From the NCBI GenBank assembly GCA_028819235.1, contig JAPPMC010000310.1:1-64000 (forward strand): a DNA stretch of 64,000 nucleotides. The letters are read 5' to 3'. The DNA comes from Bryobacterales bacterium. GTDB taxonomy: Bacteria; Acidobacteriota; Terriglobia; Bryobacterales; UBA6623. Below the pieces are notes generated by a model. It ran no database searches and had not been told where the DNA came from. It saw nothing but the letters and a program-made list of their open reading frames with translations. This document shows, piece by piece, positions 43,595 through 52,958 of this stretch. Both the position numbers and the translations under genes were made by a program. Positions within the stretch are counted from its first letter, which is position 1; each line of letters opens with the position of its first letter.

Positions 43595-44176
43595 ATGACC
43601 CACATCCACGCCGAAACGGTCGAGGAGGTCAAGGAAGAGGCATCAGCCCGGATGGAGAAGTCCGTGCAGGACTTGTCCCGGGCCATGGCTTCGATCCGCA
43701 CGGGCCGGGCATCGATCGCGCTGCTCGACTCCATCCGGGCCGACTACTACGGAACTCCGACGCCGGTGAGCCAGATGGCCACGCTCGCCACGCCAACCCC
43801 CACGACCATCACGATTCAACCTTGGGACGCTTCCCAGATCGCTGCGATTGAGAGGGCAATACGCATGTCGGATCTCGGGATCAACCCGGCCAACGACGGC
43901 AAGCTCATCCGCTTGGTGATTCCCCCGCTGACGCAGCAGCGCCGCAAGAAGCTCGTGCGCAGCCTCCACAGCGTCGTGGAGCAGCACAGGGTGGCCGTTC
44001 GCAATATTCGCAGGGAAGCCAACTTGGCGGTTCGGCAGCTCGAGAAGGCCAAGGAAATCTCCAAGGACGACAGCAAGCGCGGCTTGGCGGCGATCCAGAA
44101 GATCACCGACTCGTTCATCAAGCGCCTCAATGTTGCCGGGCAGGCAAAGGAGAGGGAGATCCTCGAGATCCGCTGA
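43595..44176 (+). CDS. frr: Ribosome recycling factor
   Basis: A 193-aa protein that splits post-termination ribosomes with EF-G. GGGAGGG precedes the ATG by 3 nt. Conserved parts are RAMASIRTGRASIALLDSIRADYYGTPTPVSQMAT, TITIQPWD, and NPANDGKLIRLVIPPLTQQRRKKLV. It is 25 nt downstream of pyrH. Confidence 0.96.
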   Translation: MTHIHAETVEEVKEEASARMEKSVQDLSRAMASIRTGRASIALLDSIRADYYGTPTPVSQMATLATPTPTTITIQPWDASQIAAIERAIRMSDLGINPANDGKLIRLVIPPLTQQRRKKLVRSLHSVVEQHRVAVRNIRREANLAVRQLEKAKEISKDDSKRGLAAIQKITDSFIKRLNVAGQAKEREILEIR

Positions 44177-44223
44177 GGCCGCATCGCTCGAAGGCGGGCC
44201 GGCCCGGAAGTGTACTGTCGGCC

Positions 44224-44862
44224 ATGGACGCGATCGCCAAAACGGACCTGTTGGCGGGATTGCCGGCGGCCTATCCGATCATCGACACGGGCTCTCTAAG
44301 AAAGGCCGGGCTGGAGCCCATCGCCATGGCTCGGCTTGTGGCAGCTTCGGGAATGCGGATCGCGCAGTACCGCCACAAGGGCGAATTCGACCGGGCCGCC
44401 TTCGAAGAGGCGCGCGACGTGGTGGCCGAACTGCGGCGAGCCGGGGTATGCTGCGTAGTCAACGACAGGGCCGATATCGCAATGGTGACCGGCGCCGACG
44501 GCGTCCACGTTGGCCAGGAGGACATTCCGCCGGCGGAAGTGCGGAGGCTGGTCGGCCCGAAGATGATTGTGGGGTATTCGACGCACTCTTCCGAGCAGGC
44601 AGCGGACGAGCAGTGCGGCTGGGCGGACTACGTGGCAATCGGACCAGTCTTCTCCACCTCCAGCAAGCAGGATCCGGACCCGGTTGTGGGCTTGGAAGGA
44701 GTGGCCGCGGCGCGCCGGGCGACGAGCAAGCCGCTGGTCGCCATCGGCGGGATCAAGCTCGGGAATTGCCGCGATGTGCTTGAGGCTGGGGCCGACAGCG
44801 TTGCCGCGATTTCCGCCGTCACACCCGGGACTCTTGCCGCATGGGCGGCCCTTCAGCGCTGA
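44224..44862 (+). CDS. thiE: Thiamine-phosphate synthase
   Basis: A 212-aa TIM-barrel enzyme joining the thiazole and pyrimidine halves of thiamine. Motifs: IAQYRHK near 40, VNDRADIAMVTGADGVHVGQEDIPP near 80, IVGYSTHSSEQA near 118, DYVAIGPVFSTSSK near 137 and LVAIGGIKLGN near 175. No THI-box is visible upstream, and it sits between frr and alaS rather than with other thi genes. Confidence 0.92.
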   Translation: MDAIAKTDLLAGLPAAYPIIDTGSLRKAGLEPIAMARLVAASGMRIAQYRHKGEFDRAAFEEARDVVAELRRAGVCCVVNDRADIAMVTGADGVHVGQEDIPPAEVRRLVGPKMIVGYSTHSSEQAADEQCGWADYVAIGPVFSTSSKQDPDPVVGLEGVAAARRATSKPLVAIGGIKLGNCRDVLEAGADSVAAISAVTPGTLAAWAALQR

Positions 44863-44905
44863 GGGCGGCAAGTAGAATGGTGGCTCCGGGGACTGCCCGC
44901 CGTTG

Positions 44906-47566
44906 ATGACTGGCGACGAAGTACGCGAGCAATTCCTGAGCTTCTTCGAGTCGAAGGGGCATCGGCGCGTTGCCAGTTCCTCGCTCGTGCCGGCACGGGA
45001 TCCGACGCTGCTGTTCGCGAACGCGGGAATGAACCAGTTCAAGGACGTCTTCCTCGGGAGCGAACACCGGCCCTACCGGCGCGCGACGACTTCGCAGAAG
45101 TGCGTCCGCGCGGGGGGCAAACACAACGATCTCGAGAACGTGGGCCGCACCCGGCGCCACCACACGTTCTTCGAGATGCTGGGCAATTTCTCGTTTGGGG
45201 ACTACTTCAAGGCCCAAGCCATCGCGTTTGCCTGGGAGCTCGTCACGGAAGTGTACGGCCTGCCCAAGGATCGCCTGTACGTGACCGTCTTCCGCGAGGA
45301 CGACGAGGCCGAACGGCTATGGCAGACCGTGGCCGGGGTCCCTGCGGGCCGCATTGAGCGCTGCGGGGAGAAGGACAATTTCTGGCAGATGGGCGATACC
45401 GGTCCATGCGGTCCGTGCTCGGAGATCTTCTACGACTACGGTCCCGAGGGTCTCGAGCCTGGCGAGTCCGACGAGCCGTTTCCTGCCGACATCTCGCGCT
45501 ATGTCGAGATTTGGAATCTGGTGTTCATGCAGTTCGACCGGGACGAGGAGGGCAACCTCCATCCGCTCCCAAAGCCCTCCATCGACACTGGGATGGGCCT
45601 GGAGCGTACGGCAGCGGTGCTGCAGGGTAAGCTCTCGAACTTCGACACCGATCTCTTCCAGCCGATCATTCGCCGGGCCGCCGAACTGCTGGGACTCACG
45701 TACGGCAGGGACCCGTCCCAGGACACGGCATTGCGGATCGTTGCCGACCACAGCCGCGCGGCGGCGTTCTTGATACACGACGACGTCATGCCTGCCAACG
45801 AGGGTCGCGGGTATGTGTTGAGGAAGATCATCCGGCGGGCGCTGCGCCACGCCCGGCTCACGGGTTTCGAGGACGCTTTCCTGCACCGGATGACGCGGTT
45901 CGTGGCCGAGAGGATGCGGTCGGCGTATCCAGACCTGCAGGGCAGTGTCGACCGTGTGGCGAGGGTCGTGCGCGACGAGGAGCTGCGCTACCAGAGGAAC
46001 TTCGCAGTCGCCGAGCGTGAGTTTGAGAGCGCCGTCGCGACTGTTGACGGGACGACCATACCTGGCAAGGCGACCTTCCGGCTCTACGACACGTTCGGGC
46101 TGTCCCTGGACGAGCAGCAGGAGCTGGCCCGCGAGCGCGGACTGGGGATTGACCTGCAAGGCTTTGAGACCGAGATGGCGGGCCAGCGGGCCAGGGCCCG
46201 CGCCAGCTGGAAGGGGAGGGCGAGATCGCAGGCACAGGCTGTGCCGGATTTGGTCGACATTTCCAGGCGCTGCCCGACCGAGTTCTTGGGCTACACGCGC
46301 ACGACTGCGGAAGGGCTAAGGGTGCTGGGCCTGCTGCACGAGGGCAAGGCTGTGGACTCGGTGTCTCCAGGCCAAGAGGTGGACGTGGTCCTGGACCGCT
46401 CGCCCTTCTATGCGGAGGCGGGTGGCCAAGTGGGGGATCAGGGAGTCTTGACCCGGGGCTCGGAGGATGTCGGCGTCGTGATGGACGTGCAGGCACCGGT
46501 TCGCGGGACATCTGTTCACCGAGTGCGGGCACTGTTGGAGATCGCGGTCGGGGATACGCTCTGCGGCCAGGTGGATCGCGTTCGGCGCGACGCTGCGCGC
46601 CGGAACCACACGGCCACCCACCTCATGCACGCTGCCCTTCGGCGCGTCCTCGGGACGCACGTGAAGCAGGCTGGCAGCGTGGTCGACCCGAACCGCCTGC
46701 GCTTCGACGTCGCGCACTACGCTCCTATCGAGACCCGCGAAATCGACGATGTGGAGGGTCTGGTCAACGAGCACATCCTGCGCGACACCGAGGTAGTGAC
46801 CGAACTGATGGATCTGGACGATGCCGTTCGGTCCGGAGCCATGGCGCTCTTCGGTGAGAAATATCTCGAACGCGTGAGAGTCGTCAGCATCGGCGACTTC
46901 AGCAAGGAGCTTTGCGGTGGAACGCACGTGGCGAGAACCGGCGAGATCGGAGTGTTCAAGGTCCTTGCCGAGACCAGCAGCGCCGCAGGCGTTCGGAGGA
47001 TCGAGGCCGTTTCCGGAACTGGGGCCATCCAGGACTACAGGGAAGTGTCCGGGAGCCTACGGGAACTCGCGTCCCTGCTAAGAGCGCGGGATGGCGGGCT
47101 GGTCGGTTCCGTGCAGCGCTTGCTGTCGGAGCGCCGCCGCCAAGAGCGGGAAATCGAGGAGCTGAAGGCGCGTCTGGCGAGGACCGCGCTCGACGAGTTG
47201 GTCTCCTCGGCCCGCGAGGTCGGGGGATTGCAGGTCGTCTCGGCGAGAGTCGAGGATATGGATCGCGGGCAAATGCGCTCCCTGGCCGACGCGGTGCGCC
47301 AGCGTATCGGGACCGGCTTAGTGGTCTTGGCGACCGTGCAGGGCAGGCGAGTGGCCCTGATAGCGCAGGCGACGAAGGATGTTGCCGGAAGTCGGGTCCA
47401 CGCGGGGAAGGTTATCTCCGCAGTCGCGCGCATCGTAGGCGGCGGCGGTGGCGGGCGTCCCCACATGGCAGAGGCCGGCGGCCGAAATCCGCGAGAGCTG
47501 TCGCGGGCGCTGGACAGCGTCTACGGGATCGTGGACGCGTCGCTCTCAGCGACCGCCCTCAGGTAA
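44906..47566 (+). CDS. alaS: Alanine--tRNA ligase
   Basis: An 886-aa enzyme from the ATG at 44906; a TTG immediately before is possible. The class II catalytic domain begins EVREQFLSFFESKGHRRVASSSLVP and includes FANAGMNQFKDVFLG and RRHHTFFEMLGNFSFGDYFK. The editing domain carries the zinc motif HTATH near residue 570 and CGGTH near residue 670. The C-terminal Gly-rich DHH-type C-Ala domain ends GGGGGGRPHMAEAGG. The length is normal (about 875-890). Last gene of the housekeeping block. Confidence 0.96.
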   Translation: MTGDEVREQFLSFFESKGHRRVASSSLVPARDPTLLFANAGMNQFKDVFLGSEHRPYRRATTSQKCVRAGGKHNDLENVGRTRRHHTFFEMLGNFSFGDYFKAQAIAFAWELVTEVYGLPKDRLYVTVFREDDEAERLWQTVAGVPAGRIERCGEKDNFWQMGDTGPCGPCSEIFYDYGPEGLEPGESDEPFPADISRYVEIWNLVFMQFDRDEEGNLHPLPKPSIDTGMGLERTAAVLQGKLSNFDTDLFQPIIRRAAELLGLTYGRDPSQDTALRIVADHSRAAAFLIHDDVMPANEGRGYVLRKIIRRALRHARLTGFEDAFLHRMTRFVAERMRSAYPDLQGSVDRVARVVRDEELRYQRNFAVAEREFESAVATVDGTTIPGKATFRLYDTFGLSLDEQQELARERGLGIDLQGFETEMAGQRARARASWKGRARSQAQAVPDLVDISRRCPTEFLGYTRTTAEGLRVLGLLHEGKAVDSVSPGQEVDVVLDRSPFYAEAGGQVGDQGVLTRGSEDVGVVMDVQAPVRGTSVHRVRALLEIAVGDTLCGQVDRVRRDAARRNHTATHLMHAALRRVLGTHVKQAGSVVDPNRLRFDVAHYAPIETREIDDVEGLVNEHILRDTEVVTELMDLDDAVRSGAMALFGEKYLERVRVVSIGDFSKELCGGTHVARTGEIGVFKVLAETSSAAGVRRIEAVSGTGAIQDYREVSGSLRELASLLRARDGGLVGSVQRLLSERRRQEREIEELKARLARTALDELVSSAREVGGLQVVSARVEDMDRGQMRSLADAVRQRIGTGLVVLATVQGRRVALIAQATKDVAGSRVHAGKVISAVARIVGGGGGGRPHMAEAGGRNPRELSRALDSVYGIVDASLSATALR

Positions 47567-48005
47567 CCTTCGCGCGCCGCTCGAGACGACCGATACACCG
47601 GCGTGGATCTCGTCAATGGCCGGAGTTTGCCCGTCTTCGGCGAGCGGCGATGTGACCCGCGCTCTGGCCTTCCTCCGTGGCGGACCGCCTCGGTATCTCC
47701 GGATCGGCGCCGCTTGAATGGCCGAGGCCACAGCTTGCCGTCAGGCTTCTTGGTCAGCCAAATGGCATGACGCACAGGCACTTGCGGCACCCAAGCGCGA
47801 GACTTGGCTCGAATCGCCGAAAAGTTCTTCGGCTTCAGGCCGCGATCCCGCCATGCCCCTTGCCGAACTGGCCCTTGGCGCCGGGAAAGTGTTATTGACA
47901 GTCCATTTGTTGCCTATCAGTGCCCGAATGATTGGAGTACCTGAAGCGGAACAGCTACTCAGTTGACGACATGGCCCGCGTTGTCGTACCGTCGGATCAG
48001 CGACA
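47567..48005. other. Interval between alaS and the lone ATPase gene
   Basis: 439 bp without a recognisable gene. TTGACA (47895-47900) and TTGACG (47963-47968) resemble -35 hexamers in front of the ATPase gene, but neither has a good -10 at the right distance. Short open frames on both strands have no family resemblance. Confidence 0.35.
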
Positions 48006-49250
48006 GTGCCGATTGACCAGAGCCTAGCAATCCGTGCCGGAAGGTGTTTCACTCCGCACGCTCCGGTGGATGAACGCACGCTCTTCGCTGGGCGGATGGA
48101 TCAGGTCATGGCCGTCTGTGATGCAGTACTTCAGAGGGGCCAGCACGCCATTCTCTATGGCGAGCGGGGCGTTGGGAAGACGTCGCTCGCGTGCGTCCTC
48201 TCCGAATTCCTTGACTTCCTGCCCGTCGATCGACTCCTGTGTCCCAGAGTGAACTGCGACCGCAGAGACACGTTCGGGTCCGTATGGAGAAAGCTGCTTG
48301 AGGAGATTGTCTTGGTCGCGGACCGCCGCAGGGTGGGATTCGCAGAAGCGTTCGACCAGGAAGTTACCCGCGGAAGCGACTTGCTGGGGGACAATCCCGG
48401 GCCGGATTCGGTGCGCAAGGTCCTGACACGACTCGCCGCCCAGGCGCCGCCAATCCTGATCGTCGACGAGTTCGACCGAGTGCCGACGGCCGAGAAGAAT
48501 GCGTTCGCAGATCTGATCAAGATGCTTTCGGACCACGCTGTCGGGGCAACGGTGATCCTCGTGGGCGTGGCTGACAGCGTCGACGAATTGATAGCGGAGC
48601 ATGAGTCGGTCGAGCGCGCCCTCGTTCAGGTCCGGATGCGCCGCATGTCAGCGGACGAGATAGGCAAAATCATCGACACCGGCGTTCGGGAACTGGAGGT
48701 CGAGATCGAACCGGCGGCCACCGAACAGATTGTTCGGTTGTCACAAGGCATCCCGCACTACGCTCATCTGCTGGGGCTGCACTCGGTAAGGGCTGCAGCG
48801 CAGCGACGTGCAAGGGGCTGTATCCGGATCGGTGATGTGACCGATGCTCTGAGGCGGGCGCTAGACCATGCGCAGCAGAGCATCAGATCGGCATTCTTCA
48901 AGGCAACCGAGAGCCCGAGAGCCGACAGCCTGCACCGTCAGGTGCTGTGCGCCTGTGCAATCGCCAGAGTTGACGAACTCGGTTACTTCTCAGCGGCGGA
49001 CATCCGACAGCCGATGCGCCGCATTACGGGCCGCGACTACGGAGTCTCGGCGTTCGCTCGACACCTCAAGGAGTTCTGCGGTGAGAGGCGTGGACCCGTT
49101 CTGCGAAGAGTCGGGAGCCCTCGTCGGTACCGCTACCGTTTTAGGAACCCTCTGTTGCAGCCCTTCACGATCATGACCGGGCTGGCCTCCGGATTGCTGT
49201 CCTCCGACATGGTGCCAACCAACGGGCCGGCGGTCGACGAGAGTCGGTAG
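48006..49250 (+). CDS. ORC/Cdc6-like AAA+ ATPase, lone
   Basis: A 414-aa protein from a GTG start. The P-loop module has LFAGRMDQVMAVCDAV at 25-40, Walker A LYGERGVGKTSL near 50, Walker B PILIVDEFDRV near 155 (canonical Asp-Glu) and sensor 1 TVILVGVADSV near 182. The lid contains RLSQGIPHYAHLLGLHSVRAA near 250. A C-terminal winged helix is likely (about 300-390, CAIARVDELGYFSAADIRQPM). It resembles the nucleotide-binding regulators of the MNS/STAND group, without an attached effector. It is not a close relative of either ATPase at 17-21 kb by visible motifs. It is isolated at the edge of a repeat-rich, gene-poor region. Function unknown. Confidence 0.75.
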   Translation: MPIDQSLAIRAGRCFTPHAPVDERTLFAGRMDQVMAVCDAVLQRGQHAILYGERGVGKTSLACVLSEFLDFLPVDRLLCPRVNCDRRDTFGSVWRKLLEEIVLVADRRRVGFAEAFDQEVTRGSDLLGDNPGPDSVRKVLTRLAAQAPPILIVDEFDRVPTAEKNAFADLIKMLSDHAVGATVILVGVADSVDELIAEHESVERALVQVRMRRMSADEIGKIIDTGVRELEVEIEPAATEQIVRLSQGIPHYAHLLGLHSVRAAAQRRARGCIRIGDVTDALRRALDHAQQSIRSAFFKATESPRADSLHRQVLCACAIARVDELGYFSAADIRQPMRRITGRDYGVSAFARHLKEFCGERRGPVLRRVGSPRRYRYRFRNPLLQPFTIMTGLASGLLSSDMVPTNGPAVDESR

Positions 49251-49365
49251 TTGTCTCTGCAACCCGACTGGCCTTTCGATCTCAGGACTCGTGCTCCCCA
49301 TTTCTGGCGAGGGAAGGCTCAGTGTTGGCGTGTCGGGTCCGGCGGCGTGATGGTGTGTTCGGGAC

Positions 49366-49930
49366 GCAAGCAGCCTCTAATTCAGCCGCAACGTCATCTG
49401 TTACAGCGATCGCGCTAATAGTGTGAGTCAGTAGGCAACTACTCGCAACTAGTGGCTGAAGTCAGGCGCGTTTGTACAGCGGATCTCTGGCTTTGGGAAG
49501 GCCCGGCCATCCAATCCCAGATTGTGAGCGACCATGGACCGAAACAACGGTCTGGTCACACACGGGTGTTGCGATTCGTACTTGGCCATGGTGAAACAAT
49601 CGAGGTCTACCTCCTCGCCTGCACCGTCGGACACGTCGTTCGGCAGGCAAGCACACGCGATCGGTGAAGGTGACCGTCGCAATGGCGGCCCTTGGGACAT
49701 CGGAGGGCTCGCAATGCAGGGCACCGTCGATACACCGACCGTTTGCGCCTACAGTGTGAGTCACTTGACAACCTGTACGGATTAGTGGACCACGATGGGG
49801 GCGTTCGCGCAGCCAACGGTTCGGTTCGATCGCCGTGGAGTGCTCCCAATCGCGCCTCCCTGACCAACTCTGCCGGTTCGAGGACTTGCAGACGCGAGGG
49901 TGACCGTGCGGATGGATGCCTCGGTCGGGG
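49366..49930. repeat. Tandem repeat unit A, about 565 bp
   Basis: This unit matches 50041-50595 over its length with many substitutions and small indels. Shared blocks include GCAAGCAGCCT at the start, GTCAGTAGGCAA, GTGGCTGAAGTCAGG, ACACACGGG, CGAGGTCTACCTCCTCGCC, ACACGTCGTTCG, GTGTGAGTCACTTGACAA and CAGCCAACGGTTCG. Each unit holds two copies of a shorter core (GTGTGAGTCA near 49420 and 49754 here). On the minus strand one frame (49449-49724) ends EIRCTNAPDFSH, and unit B ends the same way after a stop, so a decayed gene is possible. Confidence 0.7.
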
Positions 49931-50040
49931 ATCTCGCCAGTCCGGATTCTCATCAAGGTGAACGCCGGATCCTACCGGACGGAGAATTCACTCTCGTCCA
50001 GGTTCCGCGATCCGGCGCCACGGTAGTGTGCCCTCGGGGC

Positions 50041-50595
50041 GCAAGCAGCCTTATATGCAGTCGCAACGTAGTCTGTTACAGAGATCGTGGCAATAGTGTT
50101 AGTCAGTAGGCAAATTCTCGCAGTCAGTGGCTGAAGTCAGGGGCGTTTGTGCGGCGAATCTCTGGCTCTGGGGATGTCTGACGCTCCGAAGCACGCTTGC
50201 GAGCCAGCGTCAATCGTAGCGGTCTGGCCACACACGGGAGAATATTCGTTCTCGGCCATGGTCAAACATCGAGGTCTACCTCCTCGCCTCCACCGCCGGA
50301 CACGTCGTTCGACAGGCAAGCGACACGCGATCGGTTAAGGTGATCGTCGCCTGCAAGCCTTTGGGATACCAGAAGACTCGCAAACCACGGCACCGTCGCT
50401 ACACCGTTCGCACCCATAGTGTGAGTCACTTGACAAACAATACCGATTAGTGAACGACGATGGGGGCGTTCACACAGCCAACGGTTCGATTCGATGAGCG
50501 TGTTGTGCAACGTAGATTTGCTTGGCCGACAGACCTTGCAAGTTCGAGGGCTTGAAGAAGTCGGGCTGACCGTGCGGATCGATGCCTCGCTCGGC
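50041..50595. repeat. Tandem repeat unit B, diverged copy of unit A
   Basis: The second unit lies about 666-675 bp after the first, in direct orientation. Core copies lie near 50094-50105 and 50419-50436 (GTGTGAGTCACTTGACAA). Relative to unit A the central part is rearranged by small indels, and the minus-strand frame is interrupted by a stop. The age of divergence suggests an old duplication, not an active element. No terminal inverted repeats or target duplication were found. Confidence 0.7.
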
Positions 50596-51250
50596 GGTTC
50601 CCCTTGTCCACCCGTGAGGAGGACTGCAACACCCGTCCCGAAGCTCCCAAGCGGTATGGTGCGGCATCCGTTCCACCGGCTCCTTGGCGGGTGCCATCGC
50701 AAGCACGAGGCCTGTCGCACAGGGTCGACGTGCGGCGAATCCGCTTCCCCTGCTTCGCCCTGACCCCTAGCCAGTCGCCAAGTTGCTCCGAGCAACACTA
50801 CCGGTGATTCGCTGGCCGGCTCCACCGAGAAGCTACCCGTGCCACGCTCGCGGACGGCTTCGACTAGGCCACTCCCGGGGCTACCGCTACGGGGTTTGGA
50901 AGCACCGCCGACAGACGATTCTGGGTGGGATTCGACATTTTCGGCGAGACCCAGTCCGTTGCCGACCCGCTCATGCCCGACGGAGGGGCCGAGGTCGTCC
51001 CCAGATTCGGGGCGGGGCTGAGCAGCACCAAGACGAATCCTGAGCGACAGCCTCGCGCACGGGGAGGTAGGCGGCTGACGCCGCTACGCCGGATCCGGCG
51101 ATCGGGAATCGGCGGAAAGCGGACGCGCACTGGTCGTGACTGACCCGGCGCGTCGAAGCTCTCAGCGACGGCAATCCAAGGATGTTGGGCTCTGGACCTC
51201 GTCAGACGGTCGGCCAATTCTCGGACAACGGGATCTGGGCCACCAGAAGA
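50596..51250. other. Gene-poor interval after the tandem repeats
   Basis: 655 bp with only short, overlapping, unrecognised frames on both strands. A plus-strand frame at 50925-51143 (MGFDIFGETQSVADPLMPDG) has normal-looking amino-acid use but no recognisable family. Probably decayed sequence. Confidence 0.35.
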
Positions 51251-51637
51251 TCAGAACATCCCGTTGTCGTTTGCGGCAGTGTCGGGAATGACCTGTAGCA
51301 CGTCCCAATGCTCCACAATCCTGCCTGCGCCGTCGAACCGGAAAATGTCGATGCCGGCATAGTCTCGATCGCCGGGCCAATGCTGGTAGCAGTGCAAGAC
51401 AACAAGGTCGCCTTCGGCAATGGCACGCTTGAACTCGACCCGCTTGCCAGGGTACTCCCTTGCCATCCGCTCGAAGTAGTCGATGAAGGCTTGCTTGCCG
51501 TCACCAACGCCCGGATTATGCTGCGTGTATGTTCCTCCGACGTATTGCGTGATGGCGTCGCGGGGCCGGCACTTGTTGAACATTAGGTCGTAGAAGGCCA
51601 TGGCGTCCTGCTTCATGTGGTCTGTGCGGCTATCCAT
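51251..51637 (-). CDS. SnoaL-like/NTF2-fold protein
   Basis: A 128-aa protein from the ATG at 51637, chosen because AGGAG and GGAGGG precede it. The fold is recognisable from [48 protein letters not shown], followed by [37 protein letters not shown]. This is the SnoaL-like group of NTF2-fold proteins, small single-domain enzymes or binding proteins of uncertain substrate, common in bacteria. It stands alone between repeat units, with no operon partner. Confidence 0.85.
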   Translation of the reverse strand: MDSRTDHMKQDAMAFYDLMFNKCRPRDAITQYVGGTYTQHNPGVGDGKQAFIDYFERMAREYPGKRVEFKRAIAEGDLVVLHCYQHWPGDRDYAGIDIFRFDGAGRIVEHWDVLQVIPDTAANDNGMF

Positions 51638-51989
51638 TGCTCCTGTATTCCCTCCCGTAGGCCAGCTCATCGGTTGCCGCGCTGGCGACGCGGCTGTTCC
51701 ATCCAGTTCATGAACTGACCGAATCGCTTACCAGCCAAGAGTACACGCATCGCTCAGTCCGGCTGCCTCCTCAGGCCGGCCTTCGCTTAAGCGACGTTCT
51801 GGCGGTTGCCACCAGACTGGCGGAACGCTTGCTATCGATGACGGGAGCATAATCCTGCTGCTGTGCCGCGGCCAGTCCTATCGGGCCAATGGAACTCTGC
51901 CGCCGCTCCGCGTCCCGTTGGCTCCCGGACCCTTGCGCCCTCGCTTCGGTACGGCCCGCGGGCCTCTCCCGGTACCAGTTTCGATTCGC
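51638..51989. other. Interval with no recognisable feature
   Basis: 352 bp upstream of the SnoaL-like gene. I see no family-like reading frame, repeat or RNA. It presumably contains the promoter of that gene. Confidence 0.35.
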
Positions 51990-52480
51990 GTCCTTTTGAC
52001 GCCAGAGGACTTGCCGTCCGGTTCACGGTCGCCACACCGTCTGCGTCTGAACTTTGAGTCGGTTGACAGACTAGGTTCTCTAGTTGCCGAACCTAACGGT
52101 GTTGGTGCAGCCAACTCTTCGGACTCAGGGCCGCCTCGCACTCCGTTCCTGATGGAGGGCGTGGGCATCGGTAGATGTGACAGGGAAGGAATGTGGAGCG
52201 TCTCGAATCGCATAGAAGGTTGCTTGACAGGATTCTTCATGGTTAGGTGCCACGTCGTTCGCGGTGAGGCACGACGCACCAAGTCACTCAGCCTCGCCAA
52301 GGCTCCTGCTAGCGCCTGCGGGTCTGCTTGGGTGAATCTCGACCCGGCTGGACAGATTGCGCACCGGCGTCTTGATCAGATGGATTGCCATGCCGGCCAT
52401 GGAGGCCGGAACCAGCTTCCAATCCGCACGCTCCAGCCGATGAGGAACTGAACATCGGTCTGACCGCTACCCGCCATGTG
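51990..52480. repeat. Long direct repeat, left copy (C)
   Basis: About 490 bp matching 58182-58672 at a nearly constant offset (6,192 near 52005, 6,192 at 52309, 6,193 at 52414, 6,188 at 52457). Shared blocks include CCAGAGGACTTGC, CTCTAGTTG, GTTGGTGCAGCCAAC (52101-52115, itself a 5-bp inverted repeat) and CTCAGGGCCG. The right half is a broken copy of the 3' end of the dehydrogenase gene at 58501. The left half contains a further copy of the core seen in the 49-50 kb tandem units (ACACCG...GAGTC...TTGACA). Confidence 0.75.
52309..52480 (-). pseudogene. 3' remnant of a short-chain dehydrogenase gene
   Basis: The minus strand encodes MAIHLIKTPVRNLSSRVEI and ends PSRPAGA before a TAG at 52309. 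The intact dehydrogenase at 58501-59211 ends with the closely similar MAVHLIKTPARNLASRVEM and PSRPRKR, also at TAG. Upstream, DWKLVPASMAGMAI parallels DWKLDPASIASMAV. Before that, a net 5-bp insertion breaks the frame (near 52425-52455) but GGTCTGA-containing DNA still aligns. Catalytic parts (TGxxxGIG, YxxxK) are absent. It is a dead fragment of about the last 55 codons. Confidence 0.8.
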
Positions 52481-52958
52481 CAGATTCTCTCTAGTGTGAA
52501 TGACGATTCCGACCAAGACGAATGAAGGCATCCGCATCGAGGACATTGAGCTCCAATGGCGTCGCTGCACCACCCGCTGTGCCGCTGTGCACGGTTCGCG
52601 ATGCGGGTTGCCGCGCACTACGCAGCACACGCATCCGGACGGCGGGATTCTCCGTTGCCGGGAAGGTGTCGAACCCGCTGGCTCGCGGTGGATCGTCTCA
52701 GTTCGTTGCCGCCACCTTCGCGGGACTCAAGCTGGTGCAGCAAAAACTTCGTAAAGGTTGCGCAAACATCGTTTACTGAACGCTCATCTGGCATTAAACT
52801 CGTAGGCGACAGCTCCGACTGGCGAACTAGCGGAATCATGCCCTGGCAGGAATCATGCTCTGTCAACTGGGTTGCCACGCTAGGCCCCTGATGGTCGCAT
52901 CGGGTCAGGGCTCGTCTCCGTCGCGAATGGGTGGCGGGGTTGTCAAGGAGGGAACGAG
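52481..52958. other. Upstream region of the Oar-like receptor gene
   Basis: 478 bp without a convincing gene; the frame at 52500-52754 is unrecognised. A weak promoter candidate is TTTACT (52772-52777), a 17-bp spacer and TAAACT (52795-52800), about 160 bp before the receptor start. AAGGAGGG lies just before its ATG. Confidence 0.35.

Noticed and set aside
44180-44224. TPP riboswitch before thiE
   Set aside because: The 47-nt gap to frr is too short, and no THI-box sequence is visible.
47895-48005. Sigma-70 promoter for the lone ATPase gene
   Set aside because: TTGACA and TTGACG occur, but no -10 with three or more key bases lies at 16-18 bp.
49449-49724. Minus-strand frame of 91 aa in repeat unit A as a real gene
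   Set aside because: The equivalent frame in unit B is broken by a stop and shifted, and no known family is evident; kept only as a possible decayed gene.
49366-50595. CRISPR array in the tandem-repeat region
   Set aside because: Units are about 560 bp with diverged sequence; there are no short identical repeats with unique spacers and no cas genes.
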